Assembly: GCF_042944905.1 (NCBI RefSeq)
Contig: NZ_CP168496.1
Location: 3,534,001-3,598,000 of the forward strand
DNA from: Psychrobacillus sp042944905
GTDB lineage: Bacteria > Bacillota > Bacilli > Bacillales_A > Planococcaceae
Direction: 5' to 3'
DNA: 64,000 bases
Of the stretch, positions 50,625 through 58,563 are shown in pieces (within the stretch, counting starts at the first letter, position 1; each line of letters starts with the position of its first letter). The notes below the pieces were generated by a model, which was given only the letters and a program-made list of their open reading frames with translations, was not told where the DNA came from and did not search any database. The position numbers and the translations under genes were made by a program.

Positions 50625-51011
50625 ATGAGAAACCGAGGAGCCACTGTCATTATCGAAAACGGCCGTGTTGCGCTTATCAAAAGAACAAAACCGCATATGA
50701 CCTATTATGTATTTCCAGGTGGTGGCATCGAAAGTGGTGAAACCCCGGAACAAGCAGCAATTCGAGAAACGTACGAAGAACTCGGCGTTAACATCCGAAT
50801 TCAACGCTTACTAAAAGTACTAGAACAAAATGGAACACAACATTTTTTCTTAGCAGATATTGTAGGTGGAAGCTTTGGGACAGGTACAGGAGAAGAATAT
50901 ACACATACTTCTATTGAACGCGGAACTTACGAACCAGTATGGATTGATATCGATGACCTTTCTTCCTTTGAAGTTCGCCCTCGAGAAATTGTGGATATAA
51001 TTCTCTCTTAA
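50625..51011 (+). CDS. NUDIX hydrolase
   Basis: 128 residues. Nudix box GGGIESGETPEQAAIRETYE continues EELGVNI (about 32-57). C-terminal part has HTSIERGTYEPVWIDIDDLSS. Substrate unknown. GAGGAGA lies 8 bases before ATG. Single gene, divergent from the DUF2339 gene. Confidence 0.85.
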   Translation: MRNRGATVIIENGRVALIKRTKPHMTYYVFPGGGIESGETPEQAAIRETYEELGVNIRIQRLLKVLEQNGTQHFFLADIVGGSFGTGTGEEYTHTSIERGTYEPVWIDIDDLSSFEVRPREIVDIILS

Positions 51012-51145
51012 TCAAAAATCACTTGTCGTTTTTAAGTTTAGATTTTCAGCCTTAGTTTGAAGTTAGTTGAACAGTCCAAAGTTAGCACAAAATGACAGGA
51101 TTCATCGTTTATAATATCTTATGATATATGCAAGGAGTGATGGCC

Positions 51146-52009
51146 ATGGGATGGGTGGAGTCGATTCAAAAAGCAATTAACTATATGGAAGACCATTTAC
51201 TAGATGAGTTGAAAATGGAACAAATCGCGAAAGAAGCAAATTCTTCGGTATTCCATTTTCAACGAACGTTTGCGATTTTAACGAATATATCCGTAGCAGA
51301 TTATATTCGACAAAGACGACTAACATTAGCCGCACAGGAATTAATGAATACAGATAACAAAATAATCGATCTCTCCTTTAAATATGGCTACGATACTCCC
51401 GAAGCTTTTACAAAAGCCTTTCGCAAACAACATAGCATCACGCCTAGTGAAGCACGAAAGAAACTAGGTAAATTAAAATCGTACAACCGCCTGGTAATCC
51501 AGGTGAGCTTGAGAGGAGCCGAACCGATGAAGTACAAAATTGTAGAGAAAGAAAGTTTTCAAGTAGTTGGAGTAAAAAGAACGTACAATTGTAAAAACGG
51601 AGAAAACTTTCAAGGAATCCCAGTATTCTGGGATGAAGTAAATGCAGATGGTACAGATAACTTACTGTTCCAATTAAACAATGGGACAGTAGAAGGTGTG
51701 CTAGGGGTTTGTGTTGCAGACAAGGCTTATCAAGAGAACAGCTTGATTGATTATTGGATTGCAACAGCTCATGAAGGGGATGTACCAGAGAAATTTTTAG
51801 GAATGGAAATCCCAGCATCGAAATGGGTCGTATTTGAAGTGCATGGTCCTATGCCAGATGCTATGCAAAACACATGGAAGCAAATTTTTTCTGAATGGTT
51901 TCCATCTAACCCTTACGAGCATGCAGGTACACCAGAGTTAGAAGTGTATTCCGATGGGAACGCGTCTAGTCCGGATTATTATTCAGAGATTTGGATTCCT
52001 ATAAAGTAG
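51146..52009 (+). CDS. AraC-family regulator with GyrI-like effector-binding domain
   Basis: 287 residues from ATG 51146 (8 bases after AAGGAG; ATGs at 51128 and 51140 are before or too near it). AraC HTH about 1-105 (DELKMEQIAKEANSSVFHFQRTFAILTNISVADYIRQRRLTLAAQELM); GyrI-like/integron-cassette domain about 125-287 (MKYKIVEKESFQVVGVKR, IPASKWVVFEVHGPMPDAM, PELEVYSDG). Such proteins bind hydrophobic drugs and activate efflux (Rob/BltR-like). A TATAAT lies at 51110-51115. No target gene is adjacent. Confidence 0.88.
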   Translation: MGWVESIQKAINYMEDHLLDELKMEQIAKEANSSVFHFQRTFAILTNISVADYIRQRRLTLAAQELMNTDNKIIDLSFKYGYDTPEAFTKAFRKQHSITPSEARKKLGKLKSYNRLVIQVSLRGAEPMKYKIVEKESFQVVGVKRTYNCKNGENFQGIPVFWDEVNADGTDNLLFQLNNGTVEGVLGVCVADKAYQENSLIDYWIATAHEGDVPEKFLGMEIPASKWVVFEVHGPMPDAMQNTWKQIFSEWFPSNPYEHAGTPELEVYSDGNASSPDYYSEIWIPIK

Positions 52010-52012
52010 AAA

Positions 52013-52064
52013 GAAAAGTATCACCCAAGGAGTAATAAAACCACTTCTTAGGGTGATACTTTTT
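52013..52064 (+). terminator. Terminator of the AraC gene
   Basis: AAAAGTATCACCC and GGGTGATACTTTTT pair around AAGGAGTAATAAAACCACTTCTTA, which forms an inner stem. Confidence 0.85.
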
Positions 52065-52086
52065 AAGGAATTAACTAATCGGGTTT

Positions 52087-52170
52087 GCTCATCATCCAAT
52101 CTTTCTGGTTGATCATCCGATTTTCATCGCTGATCATCCGATTATTCTCACTCATCATCCGATTCTCCAT
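52087..52170. repeat. Tandem repeat, 4 units of 21 bp
   Basis: Units GATCATCCGATTTTCATCGCT and GATCATCCGATTATTCTCACT with degenerate copies on both sides (CTCATCATCCAATCTTTCTGG and CTCATCATCCGATTCTCCAT). Lies between the AraC terminator and the 3' end of the VOC gene. Confidence 0.8.
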
Positions 52171-52565
52171 TAATTAGCTAGATTCAACTGCCATGATACC
52201 CCAAACTTATCTTGCACCCAACCAAATTTCTTACTAAATGGATACTTGTCAATTGGCATTAATAACTGCCCACCCTCTAATAGCTTGGCATAGGCTTCAT
52301 CAATTTCTTCTTCCGAATCACACTCAACAAATAAAGATAAAGAAGGTGTGAATGTGAACGCATGTTGAACAAAACTATCTGTACACAAAAACTCTTGCCC
52401 ATTAATTGAGAATGCCGCTTGTGATACTTCTCCTTCTTTTCCAGGTCCACCTGCACCAAAGTGAGTTAGCCGAATAATCTCTGAATCCTTGAATATAGTA
52501 GTGTAAAAATTAATTGCTGCTTCTGCTTGGCCTTCGAACATTAGAAATGGTGTGATTTTAGACAT
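52170..52565 (-). CDS. VOC-family protein (PhnB/glyoxalase-like)
   Basis: 131 residues from ATG 52565, with GTGAGGGAG upstream; an extension to 52583 lacks a Shine-Dalgarno. ITPFLMFEGQAEAAINFYTTIFKDSEI, AAFSINGQEFLCTDS and GWVQDKFGVSWQLNL follow the PhnB-type VOC pattern. Function of this group is unknown; it is not a methyltransferase despite old names. Single gene. Confidence 0.85.
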   Translation of the reverse strand: MSKITPFLMFEGQAEAAINFYTTIFKDSEIIRLTHFGAGGPGKEGEVSQAAFSINGQEFLCTDSFVQHAFTFTPSLSLFVECDSEEEIDEAYAKLLEGGQLLMPIDKYPFSKKFGWVQDKFGVSWQLNLAN

Positions 52566-52658
52566 AGTATTAAACTCCCTCACTTTTTATTTAATTTTAA
52601 CATAACCTTATTTTTATGGGGGAATGAAAATTCCCTGTTTTTATGTTACTGTTTTGAT

Positions 52659-53132
52659 ATGAAAAAAATAATTCCTCTAGTCATTTTACTTATCATCGTG
52701 TTCATTGCATCTGGACAATCATCTGAACAGCAAACACTTATCCCTCTATTAGAGAAGTGGCTGCCAAATAAACCACTAGAATCCTATCTTTCCGTTCTAC
52801 ACATACCATATTGGGGCATTCTAGTTTCAATTGAGGAACGTGGTTACTATTCCTTTGTTGAGTTTTTGATACGAAAGGGTACGCATTTTTTGTATTTTGG
52901 TATCATTGCTCTCGCCGTTTATACTGCTTTACCGAAATTCAAATATCGGATCCTTACTGCAGCAATTCTGACAATGCTCTTTGCCATTGCCGATGAATTT
53001 CACCAGTCATTAACAAGCGGACGTACAGCTACCGCTCAGGACGTTATGCTCGATACAGTTGGTGCTATTAGTGCACTTCTATTATGGAAGTTTATTAAAA
53101 TAATAAAACAAAGGAGATTCGCAAAGGAGTAA
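52659..53132 (+). CDS. VanZ-family membrane protein
   Basis: 157 residues. Helices near 4-18, 68-90, 95-113 and 130-147; VEFLIRKGTHFLYFGIIALAVYTAL, then FAIADEFHQSLTSGRTATAQDVMLDTVGA, the VanZ motif. VanZ homologues lower teicoplanin susceptibility; the native role is unknown. No Shine-Dalgarno is visible; TATGTT at 52642-52647 lies only 11 bases before the ATG, so the transcript may be leaderless. Confidence 0.82.
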   Translation: MKKIIPLVILLIIVFIASGQSSEQQTLIPLLEKWLPNKPLESYLSVLHIPYWGILVSIEERGYYSFVEFLIRKGTHFLYFGIIALAVYTALPKFKYRILTAAILTMLFAIADEFHQSLTSGRTATAQDVMLDTVGAISALLLWKFIKIIKQRRFAKE

Positions 53133-53150
53133 TCCTTTAGCGAGTTTTCT
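53118..53150 (+). terminator. Terminator overlapping the vanZ stop
   Basis: TCGCAAAGGA and TCCTTTAGCGA arms pair around GTAA, followed by GTTTTCTT. The stop codon lies inside the hairpin. Confidence 0.7.
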
Positions 53151-53242
53151 TCTATAGAAAGACAAGTCCAAACGTGAAAGAGTTAGAACAAGCATCAAGT
53201 GAATGATAGGCTTAACCTTAACTTTTCTGCTTACCTTTTGGA

Positions 53243-53746
53243 TTATAAGATTAGTACCATATGATCCTCATCGTAGTATGTATCTTCCACCTTTAGCGCT
53301 TTTTCTTCCACACCAAAAACTTTAAATCCTAACTGTATGTAAAGTTTCTTTGCTGCTTCATTGGTTGATACAACAGACAGATTAAGTTTTTCAATTCCTT
53401 CTATTGTTTTAGCTTTTCTTATTGCTTCAGTGACCAATGCTTTGCCAACACCTTGCCCACGCGTCACTGGACTTACGTACATTGCAAAAATATTAGCACG
53501 GTGTTTCAGTTTTAAAGAACTTTCTTGAACTAACGTAACCACTCCAACTAGCTTATTCTGATCGAATGCCCCAAATGTATAGTTTCCTTCAGTTCGCAGA
53601 TTATTTTCCACATGTTCAATTGGATTGGGTCTTTGTATTGCTTCCTCGTAACTTGAGGCAAATGCTTCTGGGCTTTGTTGTAATGCTTCTAACCTTAATT
53701 CCCAGTAAGCACTTGCGTCGGCTGGCGTTAATAATTTTATTTCCAT
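53243..53746 (-). CDS. GNAT-family N-acetyltransferase
   Basis: 167 residues. IFAMYVSPVTRGQGVGKALVTEAIRKAKTIEGIEKLNLSVVSTNEAAKKLYIQLGFKVFG (about 86-145) contains the acetyl-CoA loop and the C-terminal helix-strand of RimI-like acetyltransferases. Substrate unknown. The gap upstream (53747-53910) has no gene I can support. Confidence 0.83.
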   Translation of the reverse strand: MEIKLLTPADASAYWELRLEALQQSPEAFASSYEEAIQRPNPIEHVENNLRTEGNYTFGAFDQNKLVGVVTLVQESSLKLKHRANIFAMYVSPVTRGQGVGKALVTEAIRKAKTIEGIEKLNLSVVSTNEAAKKLYIQLGFKVFGVEEKALKVEDTYYDEDHMVLIL

Positions 53747-53910
53747 AGTTTATTCCTCACTAATAAAGTTTTCTTTATATAATTGATCATTAGCGTTGCA
53801 TAAAAATTTTAATCATTTGTCAAAAGAGACGAAATACCCAACTTGTGTAGAAGTCGGAATATTCCGAACTATGTTTGATTTTAATTTTTAAAAAAAGTCA
53901 AAGCAGCTAT

Positions 53911-55262
53911 AATTGGTAGCCCTTATCCACATTTTGTAAATTATTTATAATTTATACGAACTAGAAAATTGGATCATACGTTAAATCGTCTAAATGCTCC
54001 ACCTCTCTTTCATCGAACTGTCTGACAATGTGCTGAAATTCTCTTTCCCAGTCGTACTTTTTACGCCCATTTGATGTTCTTGTGGGTGGTCTAAATAGAG
54101 CTTTTACAAATGCATTAAATGGCTTGAAAAGTAAGTTTTGAAGCGTTTCTTTTACATCTAAAAGAGGTCCTTCATGGTTTAATCTCAGTTGTAGTAAGAC
54201 TTGTAAGCAATAGGTGATGAGCGCGATCCAAATTTGCGTGTACACGGCGTTTTGACTTTTTCCATAGAAGCTTTTGATTTTTAAGTGCTGCTTCATCCAT
54301 TTGAAAAACGTTTCGATTTTCCAACGATAGCGATATAAATCGCCTACTTCTTTAGCGGATAAATCAAAACAATTAGTAAGAATGATGATGTCATTTTCTT
54401 CGCTATCTTTTGTTTGGATTAATCTCACAGGGTTTTGCATCTTGGTCCCATTTTGCTCATTGCCTAGAATGACTTCTTGATCCGAGAAGATATGATTTTC
54501 TACGTCTGGTATTTGTTCGTTGAGTACTTCGATTTTCGCATTTTTCTTAAGTCGCGTAATGAAGGGAATCCCTCGATCACAAAGCACATCATACTGTTGA
54601 TAGTCTGTATAGCCTCTGTCAAACAGATGAATCGCATCGGAGTCAATATCAACTAACTTGTTCATTTGCGTGCGATCTGCGTGTTTTGCCGGTAGAATTA
54701 CCGCCTGGTCTGGAAGAGTCACATCTTTTGTGACAACCACGCGCAAATGAAGTCGAACACCTGCTTTTGTTTTTCGAAACGTTGCCCAAGGATATTGACT
54801 TAGACTCATCGATATTGTAGAAGAATCAATGACAAGCAGCTTACGAATATCGCGAAGAATTGGTTCGTTACTTTTCATCTTCGACTGAATGGAAACGACG
54901 AGGTGACGAAAGACTTTTTCAAATATTGCCGGTGTTAGCAAGGATTGTTTACGTGAAAGCTGTGAATCACTGATGGCATCCATCTGAATAAACGTTTGAA
55001 ATTCTTCCGTATCTTTGAGGTGTTTCGCTAACTTTTTCATCGATTTTTTTTCATTTACCTGTGCAATGATAAACAGCTGAAGAAACTTGTAAGCAGTCAA
55101 CTTTTTAACGTAATGATCAAGATTTATAACGTTTATGATTTTGGAAAATGTTTTTTCATCTAATACATTTAGTAATTCATTTAGTGTGGATTTTGTGGTA
55201 TCCTTATCCATGGTGAGCTCCTTTTAATTGGGATTTGGACAGAACTACCAAACCTAATTATA
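53911..55262 (-). mobile_element. IS4-family insertion sequence
   Basis: One transposase gene plus imperfect candidate terminal repeats: GGTAGCCCTTATCCACAT at 53915-53932, and GGTAGTTCTGTCCAAATC read on the minus strand from 55249 to 55232, both preceded by T-rich TATAATT-containing sequence. Exact ends and target duplication could not be fixed by eye. The element sits between a GNAT gene and a nucleotidyltransferase gene and does not visibly interrupt either. Confidence 0.7.
53961..55211 (-). CDS. IS4-family transposase
   Basis: 416 residues, apparently full length. DDE residues: Asp in LLVIDSSTISMSL (about 128), Asp in HLFDRGYTDYQQYD (about 196), and Glu in YRYRWKIETFFKWMKQHLKI, which gives the Y-(2)-R-(3)-E-(6)-K motif of IS4 elements. 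Start ATG with GGAGCTCACC. Seems capable of transposition if its ends are intact. Confidence 0.92.
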   Translation of the reverse strand: MDKDTTKSTLNELLNVLDEKTFSKIINVINLDHYVKKLTAYKFLQLFIIAQVNEKKSMKKLAKHLKDTEEFQTFIQMDAISDSQLSRKQSLLTPAIFEKVFRHLVVSIQSKMKSNEPILRDIRKLLVIDSSTISMSLSQYPWATFRKTKAGVRLHLRVVVTKDVTLPDQAVILPAKHADRTQMNKLVDIDSDAIHLFDRGYTDYQQYDVLCDRGIPFITRLKKNAKIEVLNEQIPDVENHIFSDQEVILGNEQNGTKMQNPVRLIQTKDSEENDIIILTNCFDLSAKEVGDLYRYRWKIETFFKWMKQHLKIKSFYGKSQNAVYTQIWIALITYCLQVLLQLRLNHEGPLLDVKETLQNLLFKPFNAFVKALFRPPTRTSNGRKKYDWEREFQHIVRQFDEREVEHLDDLTYDPIF

Positions 55263-55341
55263 AGGAGTTTTTTTGTGGAATGGAATAACAAATAGTGTAA
55301 TAATTTTAGATATAAAGACTCTTGATAAATGATGTTTTAAT

Positions 55342-56127
55342 TTATTGCAATGTTAATGATAATTGATGTGTAAACAATATAAAATCTCTACAATCTTTTG
55401 CTCTTTTTATTTTGCTTTTATACAATGACTTCCTATTTGTTCCTATTCGAATTCGTGCACCTTCATTTAAGAGAAGATGCCATCTTTCTGGCACTGATCC
55501 TAAACATAACTTAACTGCCTCATCTTTTGAGAAAATATCTTGTTGTTCAAGCGAGCATATGATTCTACTAATCGTATAAGTTGTGGTTTCTATCATACTA
55601 TCGAACAAAAATAGATACATTTTTTTAGTTTTGTTGAACCAGTATTTGTTCACATTATATTCCAACGTTTTCAAGATATCTTCCCAATTTGTCGGGATAT
55701 TTAGTTCTTCTATTGGCGTACCTTGCAACGATATCCCATGCTGTTTTAAAACCCACCATGTAATATGATTCACATCCCAATGCCCAACACTTACTTTTCC
55801 ATCCGAGCAATATGGGTAAATCGGTTGCTCTACATTTGTTTTGCCTACTAAACTTGCTTGAACGTAAACCCCGTCCATACGTTTTCCAAATTCATAATTG
55901 TTCATTTGTGAATGGATTGCTTTAATAGCCACCACTTCTTGATTACTGAGTTCGCTCTTCAATAAAACAATAAAGTCGATGTCACTTTTCTGTTCATTAA
56001 AAGCGCCTAAAGCAATCGATCCATAAATATAAACACCTTCCATTATATTTTCAGGTAAATGTTTATTGAGCGCTTCTACAAATAGTTGTGTAAAAGTCTG
56101 AACACTCTTTGGTAGACGTTCATTCAT
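55342..56127 (-). CDS. Nucleotidyltransferase with DUF4111 domain (AadA/ANT(9)-like)
   Basis: 261 residues. NTP-transferase motif YGSIALGAFNEQKSDIDFIVLL (about 34-55) with GS and DxD; C-terminal DUF4111 helical domain (about 150-250). Same layout as streptomycin/spectinomycin adenylyltransferases, but identity to a known resistance enzyme cannot be judged, so resistance is only possible. Its start overlaps the GNAT gene by 8 bases. Confidence 0.78.
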   Translation of the reverse strand: MNERLPKSVQTFTQLFVEALNKHLPENIMEGVYIYGSIALGAFNEQKSDIDFIVLLKSELSNQEVVAIKAIHSQMNNYEFGKRMDGVYVQASLVGKTNVEQPIYPYCSDGKVSVGHWDVNHITWWVLKQHGISLQGTPIEELNIPTNWEDILKTLEYNVNKYWFNKTKKMYLFLFDSMIETTTYTISRIICSLEQQDIFSKDEAVKLCLGSVPERWHLLLNEGARIRIGTNRKSLYKSKIKRAKDCRDFILFTHQLSLTLQ

Positions 56128-56680
56128 ATTTTTTGTACTCCTCTTTCAAAATGGAACAGATCGCAGCGTCACAAAAACGTCCTTTTTCAAAGGAAGATTT
56201 CCGCAAAGTTCCTTCATAGATAAAACCAGCTTTTTCAAGCGTCTTTTTAGAAGCTGTGTTTTCTGGGTCATAAAGAGCTTCGATTCGGAAGAGTCCCATT
56301 TCTTCAAAACCATATTGCATTACAATCGGAAGAACTTCTGTCATAACTCCTTGTTGCCAATATTCTGGTGTCACTTCAAATCCTACTTCTGCTTTAAAGT
56401 GCTCCTTTTCCCAATTGTGATAACCACAGCTGCCGATAATTTTATTCTCGCTTTTTGTCGCAATTCCCCAGCGAATGCCTTCATTGATTGCAAAGCGTTT
56501 TTGCCAGTTTTCAATTAATTGAATAGCTTCAGCCACATCCGTGAACGTATCCAAATCATAGTATTTTGTTACTTCATCTAATGAAAAATAATGAAACACT
56601 TCATTGGCATCGCTTACTTCTATTGGGCGTAATCGAAAACGTTCTGTTTCTATATGTGGAAAATTATTAAATATATTCAT
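56120..56680 (-). CDS. GNAT-family N-acetyltransferase (RimJ/YdaF type)
   Basis: 186 residues. Starts with TERFRLRPIEVSDANEVFHY, typical of RimJ/RimL-like enzymes; EVGFEVTPEYWQQGVMTEVLPIVMQYGFEE and NTASKKTLEKAGFIYEGTLRKS follow. May acetylate a protein N-terminus or a drug. Coupled to the nucleotidyltransferase gene. Confidence 0.85.
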   Translation of the reverse strand: MNIFNNFPHIETERFRLRPIEVSDANEVFHYFSLDEVTKYYDLDTFTDVAEAIQLIENWQKRFAINEGIRWGIATKSENKIIGSCGYHNWEKEHFKAEVGFEVTPEYWQQGVMTEVLPIVMQYGFEEMGLFRIEALYDPENTASKKTLEKAGFIYEGTLRKSSFEKGRFCDAAICSILKEEYKKYE

Positions 56681-56749
56681 AAAACCCCTCCTCTAATGAT
56701 ATTCGTTAATAATAATGAAAAATCCTTTATAAAGAGGGGATACATTTCG

Positions 56750-57952
56750 TTATATTCTTTGTTCACCTGTTAAATGTCCAATTAATTCATCCATATCCAT
56801 TTCTCCAATACTACCTACTTTATGTTTTCTCACAGAGACCATACCCTTCTCCATTTCTTGATCTCCTATAATCAACATATAAGGATGCTTTTGCATTGCC
56901 GCTTCCCTAATTTTTAAACCAATTTTCTCTACTCGGTCATCCATTTCAACTCGATATCCTTCTTGCTCAAGCCTCTTTTTTACTTCTTCTGAATACGAAA
57001 TATGTGCGTCCGCTATCGGTAAAATTTTCACTTGAACAGGTGCAAGCCACAGTGGAAAGCTTCCTTGAAAATGCTCTAAAAGAATAGCTATAAAACGTTC
57101 GATGGAGCCATAAATAGCACGGTGAATCATAATAGGTTGTTTAAATGTATTGTCTTCATCTATATACCGACAATTGAACTTTTCAGGCATTTGGAAATCG
57201 AGTTGCACTGTTCCACATTGCCAGCTACGACCAAGAGAATCTAAAACATGAAAATCGATTTTAGGTCCGTAAAATGCCCCGTCCCCTTCATTTACTTGAT
57301 ATTCTAATTGCTTCTTCTTCAATACCGATTCAAGCGATTGCTCTGCTTGATCCCAAACTTCTACTGCACCCATAAAATCCTCAGGACGAGTAGAAAGCTC
57401 TATCCTATAGCTAAAACCAAACTCTGAATAAAATTCATCCACTAAATCGAGTACTCTATCTATTTCACTTTCTATTTGGTCTTCACGTACAAATAGATGC
57501 GCATCATCTTGAGTAAATGCTCGAACCCGTAACAGTCCATTTAATGATCCTGATAGTTCGTGACGATGAACTAAACCGAGCTCTGCATATCGAATTGGCA
57601 GTTCTCTATAGCTTCTTTTTTTACTGTTGAAAATCAGTACTGCACCGGGGCAACTCATTGGCTTAATCGCATATTTTTGATCATCTACATCCGCAAAATA
57701 CATGTTTTCATGGTAATGATCCCAGTGTCCTGACTTCTCCCATAGCTCTTGCTTCATCATAATCGGAGTTTTAATTTCTAGGTATCCTGCTCGTTGATGC
57801 TTTGTTCTCCAAAAATTTTCAAGCTCATTTCGTAACACCATCCCATTCGGTAAATAGAAAGGCATTCCCGGCGCTTCCTCACTAGACATAAATAATTCCA
57901 ATTGCTGACCTAGCTTTTGATGACTTATTCTTTCCTCTGCATTTACTGACAT
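56750..57952 (-). CDS. Threonyl-tRNA synthetase lacking TGS and editing domains
   Basis: 400 residues; bacterial ThrRS is about 640. Starts in the linker before the catalytic core (HQKLGQQLELFMSSEEAPGMPFYLPNG). Class II motifs are intact: motif 2 RHELSGSLNGLLRVRAFTQDD and motif 3 IHRAIYGSIERFIAILLEH. Zn ligands are Cys (PMSCPGAV), His (DDAHLF) and His (MIHRAI). The anticodon-binding domain fills about 300-400. Without the N2 domain it cannot clear Ser-tRNAThr. Two T-box leaders precede it. Probably an extra, stress-induced copy like B. subtilis ThrZ. Confidence 0.9.
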   Translation of the reverse strand: MSVNAEERISHQKLGQQLELFMSSEEAPGMPFYLPNGMVLRNELENFWRTKHQRAGYLEIKTPIMMKQELWEKSGHWDHYHENMYFADVDDQKYAIKPMSCPGAVLIFNSKKRSYRELPIRYAELGLVHRHELSGSLNGLLRVRAFTQDDAHLFVREDQIESEIDRVLDLVDEFYSEFGFSYRIELSTRPEDFMGAVEVWDQAEQSLESVLKKKQLEYQVNEGDGAFYGPKIDFHVLDSLGRSWQCGTVQLDFQMPEKFNCRYIDEDNTFKQPIMIHRAIYGSIERFIAILLEHFQGSFPLWLAPVQVKILPIADAHISYSEEVKKRLEQEGYRVEMDDRVEKIGLKIREAAMQKHPYMLIIGDQEMEKGMVSVRKHKVGSIGEMDMDELIGHLTGEQRI

Positions 57953-57982
57953 TGTAATTCCTCCAATTTATTATTTTGTTAA

Positions 57983-58240
57983 ATACAAAAAGACCACACC
58001 CATCCCGGTAAAGGGACGAGTGTGGTCGTGGTTCCACCCTAATTTTGCAACACAAAAAATGGATTGCTCTCATACAAGATAACGGTTCTCCCGACTATAG
58101 TTAATCGCATGAATGCTTTCCCTATAGTAGCTCTAAGGTGGTAAATCATTTTTTTCTTCAGGGCTCTCAGCCAATGACCCTGTTCTCTGACAAAAAAATT
58201 GAAAATGATTCGTGTCCTTTTCTTCGCTTCATTATTTATT
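57983..58240 (-). promoter_or_regulatory. T-box riboswitch 1 (gene-proximal), threonine
   Basis: Read on the minus strand: stem I region with TTTACCACCTTAGAGC holding the Thr codon ACC, T-box AGGGTGGAACCACG, then terminator GACCACACTCGTCCC paired with GGGATGGGTGTGGTC and TTTTT. The UGGA of the T-box fits a tRNA with U at position 73. About 90% identical to the copy upstream; period 263 bp. Confidence 0.9.
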
Positions 58241-58245
58241 TGTAT

Positions 58246-58500
58246 ATACAAAAAGACCACACCCATCCCGGTAAAGGGACGAGTGTGGTCGTGGTTCCAC
58301 CCTAATTTTGCAACACCAAAAATGCATTGCGCTCATACAAGATAACGGTTGCCCGATTATGGATAATGGCATTCATCGCTTTCCCCATAATAGCTCCAAG
58401 GTGGTAAATCATTCGTTTTTCTTCAGGGCTCTCAGCCAATGGCCCTGTTCTCTGATAAAAAAATAAGGAATGATTCGTGTCCTTTTCTTCGCTTGTTAAT
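58246..58500 (-). promoter_or_regulatory. T-box riboswitch 2 (promoter-proximal), threonine
   Basis: Same elements in the same order: TTTACCACCTTGGAGC specifier region, AGGGTGGAACCACG antiterminator, and the identical terminator hairpin with T run. Both terminators must be overcome before the synthetase is transcribed, giving a steeper response to uncharged tRNAThr. Confidence 0.9.
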
Positions 58501-58550
58501 TTTCTGAAACTGATTTTGATTAGTATATGCAACAAACAGAAAATCGTCAA
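58498..58550 (-). promoter_or_regulatory. Promoter of the T-box/ThrRS unit with CodY-like site
   Basis: Minus strand TTGACG (58550-58545), 17 bases, TATACT (58527-58522). AATTTTCTGAAACTG at 58498-58512, just after the predicted start of transcription, matches the CodY consensus at 13 of 15 positions. Confidence 0.55.
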
Positions 58551-58563
58551 GGTCTTTGTTCGC

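Noticed and set aside
52170..52565. 3-Demethylubiquinone methyltransferase
   Set aside because: Old database name for PhnB-like VOC proteins; no methyltransferase fold is present.
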